24,889 nucleotides of DNA. Origin: Pseudomonadota bacterium. GTDB lineage: Bacteria > Pseudomonadota > Gammaproteobacteria > Steroidobacterales > Steroidobacteraceae. A model generated the notes under the pieces. It was not told where the DNA came from, made no database searches, and worked only from the letters and a program-made list of their open reading frames with translations. Location: the NCBI GenBank assembly GCA_023423065.1, contig JAFAGC010000022.1:1-24889 (forward strand), in the 5' to 3' direction. A program made the position numbers and the translations under genes. How positions within the stretch are numbered: position 1 is the stretch's first letter; every line of letters begins with the position of its first letter. This document shows, in pieces, positions 22,610 to 24,889 of the stretch.

Positions 22610-23493
22610 TCGGCGGCCCTCGCGGTATCCGCGCTCAGCGTGGGCTTGGCGGGCGCGTCGTCGGGAGACGCGTAGACGATCTCCGCCGTGGCGCGCGCAC
22701 GTTCTAGATAGGTGTCCGTGGCGTCGCGATTGCGCGTGTTGCGCAGGAACTCCTCGATCATCGGCTTCGCGCGCTCGAGCGTGAGCGGAACGTCGTCGTC
22801 GATGCCCGTGATCGACATGAGCAGCACGCTGTCGTTCTCCGCCGGGTTGATGAACAGGTCGCCGACACTCGCCTTCGCGAACGTCGGCAGCTCGTCGACC
22901 GGCAGCTGCTCGGGCGAAATGCTCGCGAGCTGCGTCTCGTACTTGATGCCGCGCGCATCGAGGATGGCGCGCACCTCGTCGACCGACTTGACGTCCTTCA
23001 GCGCCGCCGACACCTGCGGCGTGACGTCCGCGCCGGCCGCGCGAAAGGTCGTCACGCGAAACTTGCGGCGGTTGGCAAACAGCAGCGGCTCGCGGTTGTA
23101 GTAGTCCTCGATCTCGGCCGCGGTGACCACGGACTTCGGATACACCACGCGCTCGGCGAAGATCTGCGCGAGCAGTTGCCGGCGGGCGTTCTCGAGCGAC
23201 TGCACGAACGCCGTGTCGCGATCGATCTTCGCCGCGAGCGCGGCCTGCACCAGCAGCTCCTCGGAGGTCAGCGAGTCGATGGCGCGCCGACGCACCTCGG
23301 GCGTCACCTCGCCCACGCCGCTGCGCTCGAGCACGCGGTTGAGCTGCATCACGGTGATTTCCTGGCCGTTGACGGTGGCGACGACCTGCGATCCCTTGCC
23401 GCCGGGCGACGACGAGCCGCAGGCCGCGAGCAGCGCGGCGAGCGCGAGTCCGCACGCCAGTCGCAAGGTCGTGTTCTTCGATGTGTGGATCAT
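22606..23493 (-). CDS. epsD: EpsD family peptidyl-prolyl cis-trans isomerase-like lipoprotein
   Basis: This is a 295-residue lipoprotein. The signal peptide ends in the lipobox LLAAC with Cys25 as lipidation site, followed by a Ser/Gly-rich linker. A SurA-N/PPIase-type region follows: VVATVNGQEITVMQLNRVLE, a helical pair with LTSEELLVQAALAAKIDRD, and AAEIEDYYNREPLLFANRRK. A beta-rich domain with GDLFINPAENDSVLLMSITG comes next. The EpsD family is named for its PPIase similarity; activity is not shown, and the parvulin core looks divergent here. It probably helps fold or assemble the export machinery. The start ATG at 23493 has GAGGGGA upstream and follows epsB by 15 bases. Confidence 0.9.
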   Translation of the reverse strand: MIHTSKNTTLRLACGLALAALLAACGSSSPGGKGSQVVATVNGQEITVMQLNRVLERSGVGEVTPEVRRRAIDSLTSEELLVQAALAAKIDRDTAFVQSLENARRQLLAQIFAERVVYPKSVVTAAEIEDYYNREPLLFANRRKFRVTTFRAAGADVTPQVSAALKDVKSVDEVRAILDARGIKYETQLASISPEQLPVDELPTFAKASVGDLFINPAENDSVLLMSITGIDDDVPLTLERAKPMIEEFLRNTRNRDATDTYLERARATAEIVYASPDDAPAKPTLSADTARAAE

Positions 23494-23508
23494 GGTCGTT
23501 CCCCTCGG

Positions 23509-24889
23509 TCAGTAAGCGCGTTTGTCGGTGAGCACCATGATTGCGGTGCGAAACAGGATCATGATGTCGAGCCACAGCGACCAATGACGCAGGTACTCGA
23601 GATCGAACTCGATGCGCTTGGTCATCGAGCCCAGGTCGTCGCCGCCGCGATAGCCGTTCACCTGTGCCCAGCCGGTGATACCCGGCTTCACCTTGTGGCG
23701 GACCATGTAGCCGGGAATGAGCCGGCGGTATTGCTCGTTCACCGCGACCGCGTGCGGCCGCGGGCCGACGATGCTCATGCTGCCTTCGAGCACGTTGAAG
23801 AGCTGCGGCAGTTCGTCGAGCGACGTACGGCGGATGAACGCACCGAACGGCGTGACGCGCGCGTCGCCGCGGCTCACCTGCGTGTAGCTGCGATCGCCGT
23901 CCTCGGTGACGGTCATCGAGCGGAACTTGTAGACCGTGATCGGCTTGCCATCGAGGCCATAACGTTTCTGGCGGAAGATGACCGGGCCGGGCGAGGTGAT
24001 CCGCACGCCGATCGCGACGAACGCGAGGACCGGCGCCAACATCAGCGTCGCCACGCCGCCCACCGCGATGTCGGTGAGGCGCTTCGCCAACGCGCGCACG
24101 CCGTAGAACGGCGATTCGCGCACCGCGACCAGCGGAATCCCGCCGATGAGATCGAACCGTGCCTGGATCAGGTTGAAGGAGTACAGGTCCGGGACGAAGT
24201 AGATGGACACCGTCGAGTCGCGCAGCCCCTCCAGCAGCGCCAGCACGCGCGGATCGTGGTTCATGGGCAAGGTGACGTAGACGACGTTGATGTCGTTGCG
24301 CAGCACGTAGTCGATCACGTCGGAGCACTTGCCGAGCAGTCGACCCGGTGCGAGCGGCGGCACGCGGCTGTCGAGGCGGTCCTCGAAGAACCCGACGACC
24401 TCGATACGCAGCAGCCGGTCGTCGCTCAGTGTCTTCTGCAGCCGCACTCCGAGCGGTGTGACGCCGACGATCACCGCGCGACGCAACGGCTGCGCGGGAC
24501 GCAGCAGCACGTGGTGAGCGGCCCACTGCGCCGTCCAGGCCGCAAATGGCGTGAGCAGACCCCAGCTCAGCAGCACCCGGTCGTCGAAGTGATCGCCGAG
24601 CGCCGAGAGGTTCATGAGCATCCACACGCAGGTGGTGAACAGCGCCCAGCGCAGCGTCAGGTCGACGAGCTGCTGCAGCGCGTTGCCCCACCCGCCCCGC
24701 TCGCCGATCTGCGGCACGCCGAGCAGTTCCGCCGCGCCCGCGAACCCCAACACCGCGATGAGGAAGTACGGTCCCCGCAGTGGCTCCTCGCGCCAGGCGA
24801 GGCAGGCTGCCAGCACCAGCACCGCCACCACCGGGTTGAGCAGCGATTTGATGACGAACACCGAGGAGGGGTCGGCGGCACTGAGGCCC
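23509..24889 (-). CDS. epsB: Undecaprenyl-phosphate glucose phosphotransferase (EpsB/WcaJ-like), 5' end beyond window
   Basis: This is the initiating sugar-phosphate transferase. It moves a hexose-1-phosphate, usually glucose, from UDP-sugar to undecaprenyl phosphate at the inner membrane. The N-terminal part has several hydrophobic segments, then a nucleotide-binding-like VIVGVTPLGVRL. Another membrane segment, GGVATLMLAPVLAFVAIGV, leads into the catalytic bacterial sugar transferase domain: ITSPGPVIFRQKRYGLDGKP, YKFRSM, RRTSLDELPQLFNVLEGSMS, IVGPRPHAV and PGITGWAQVNGYRGG. A GTG at 24861 could start a 450-residue protein. It lacks a ribosome-binding site, though, and the frame stays open to the window edge (GLSAADPSS precedes it), so the true start is probably outside. 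It is the first visible gene of the eps operon. Confidence 0.93.
   Translation of the reverse strand, partial: GLSAADPSSVFVIKSLLNPVVAVLVLAACLAWREEPLRGPYFLIAVLGFAGAAELLGVPQIGERGGWGNALQQLVDLTLRWALFTTCVWMLMNLSALGDHFDDRVLLSWGLLTPFAAWTAQWAAHHVLLRPAQPLRRAVIVGVTPLGVRLQKTLSDDRLLRIEVVGFFEDRLDSRVPPLAPGRLLGKCSDVIDYVLRNDINVVYVTLPMNHDPRVLALLEGLRDSTVSIYFVPDLYSFNLIQARFDLIGGIPLVAVRESPFYGVRALAKRLTDIAVGGVATLMLAPVLAFVAIGVRITSPGPVIFRQKRYGLDGKPITVYKFRSMTVTEDGDRSYTQVSRGDARVTPFGAFIRRTSLDELPQLFNVLEGSMSIVGPRPHAVAVNEQYRRLIPGYMVRHKVKPGITGWAQVNGYRGGDDLGSMTKRIEFDLEYLRHWSLWLDIMILFRTAIMVLTDKRAY

Noticed and set aside
1..24889. CRISPR arrays, insertion sequences, phage genes, rRNA or tRNA genes
   Set aside because: No regularly spaced repeats, transposase or integrase motifs, terminal inverted repeats, or complete RNA gene signatures were seen by eye.

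Overview
The window is very GC-rich, and most third codon positions are G or C. It carries a complete-looking exosortase B (XrtB/EpsH)-type exopolysaccharide locus. The gene families (NodT-type efflux outer-membrane factor, EpsB/D/E/F/G/H/I/L, DUF2200) point to a Gram-negative beta- or gammaproteobacterium. A Steroidobacterales-like gammaproteobacterium is my guess, but nothing in the window fixes the genus.

Left part, plus strand (1-3230): the 3' end of a RND/NodT-type outer-membrane efflux factor, then a soluble double-GAF histidine kinase overlapping a NarL/FixJ-type response regulator by 4 bases (ATGA). Next comes a 220-bp gene-free stretch rich in inverted repeats that ends in a strong intrinsic terminator. 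Minus strand (4610-3229): a three-gene unit encoding a small membrane protein, a glutathione S-transferase-like protein (TTG start, TTGA overlap) and a DUF2200 protein. Plus strand (4848-6089): a lone TIM-barrel sugar isomerase/epimerase-like gene, convergent with the large operon.

Right part, minus strand (24889 down to 6110): 16 genes in one tight run. Ten of the 15 junctions are 4-base ATGA/GTGA/TTGA overlaps, two are longer overlaps (10 and 16 bases) and three are gaps of 20 bases or less. The order is epsB (initiating glycosyl-phosphate transferase, cut by the window edge), epsD (lipoprotein PPIase-like), epsE (outer-membrane export, SLBB), epsF (Wzz-like chain-length protein), epsG (BY-kinase-like partner), epsH/xrtB (exosortase), epsI, a glycosyltransferase, an O-antigen-ligase/Wzy-type polymerase, an acyltransferase-3, a secreted clan GH-A glycoside hydrolase, a GT4 glycosyltransferase, a 761-aa double GT4 protein, a polysaccharide pyruvyltransferase, a Wzx-type flippase and epsL. 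Together they describe a Wzx/Wzy-dependent polysaccharide. EpsB loads the first sugar on undecaprenyl phosphate, four GT domains extend the unit, and pyruvate and acyl groups may decorate it. Wzx flips it, Wzy polymerises it with EpsF/EpsG setting chain length, and EpsE with other envelope proteins exports it. The hydrolase may trim or release it.

The most notable points are: (1) two full-length GT4 enzymes joined in one reading frame with no linker, with the second still carrying its own ribosome-binding site and ATG; (2) an EpsG-type kinase whose Walker A and Walker B residues are both lost; (3) an exosortase with its catalytic residues intact but no PEP-CTERM substrate in the window; (4) a structured, terminator-ended intergenic stretch that could encode a small RNA or a regulated 3' UTR; and (5) a cysteine/histidine cluster in the first GAF domain of the histidine kinase. 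I found no wholly new system that I could defend. The locus is a recognisable EPS type with these unusual details.
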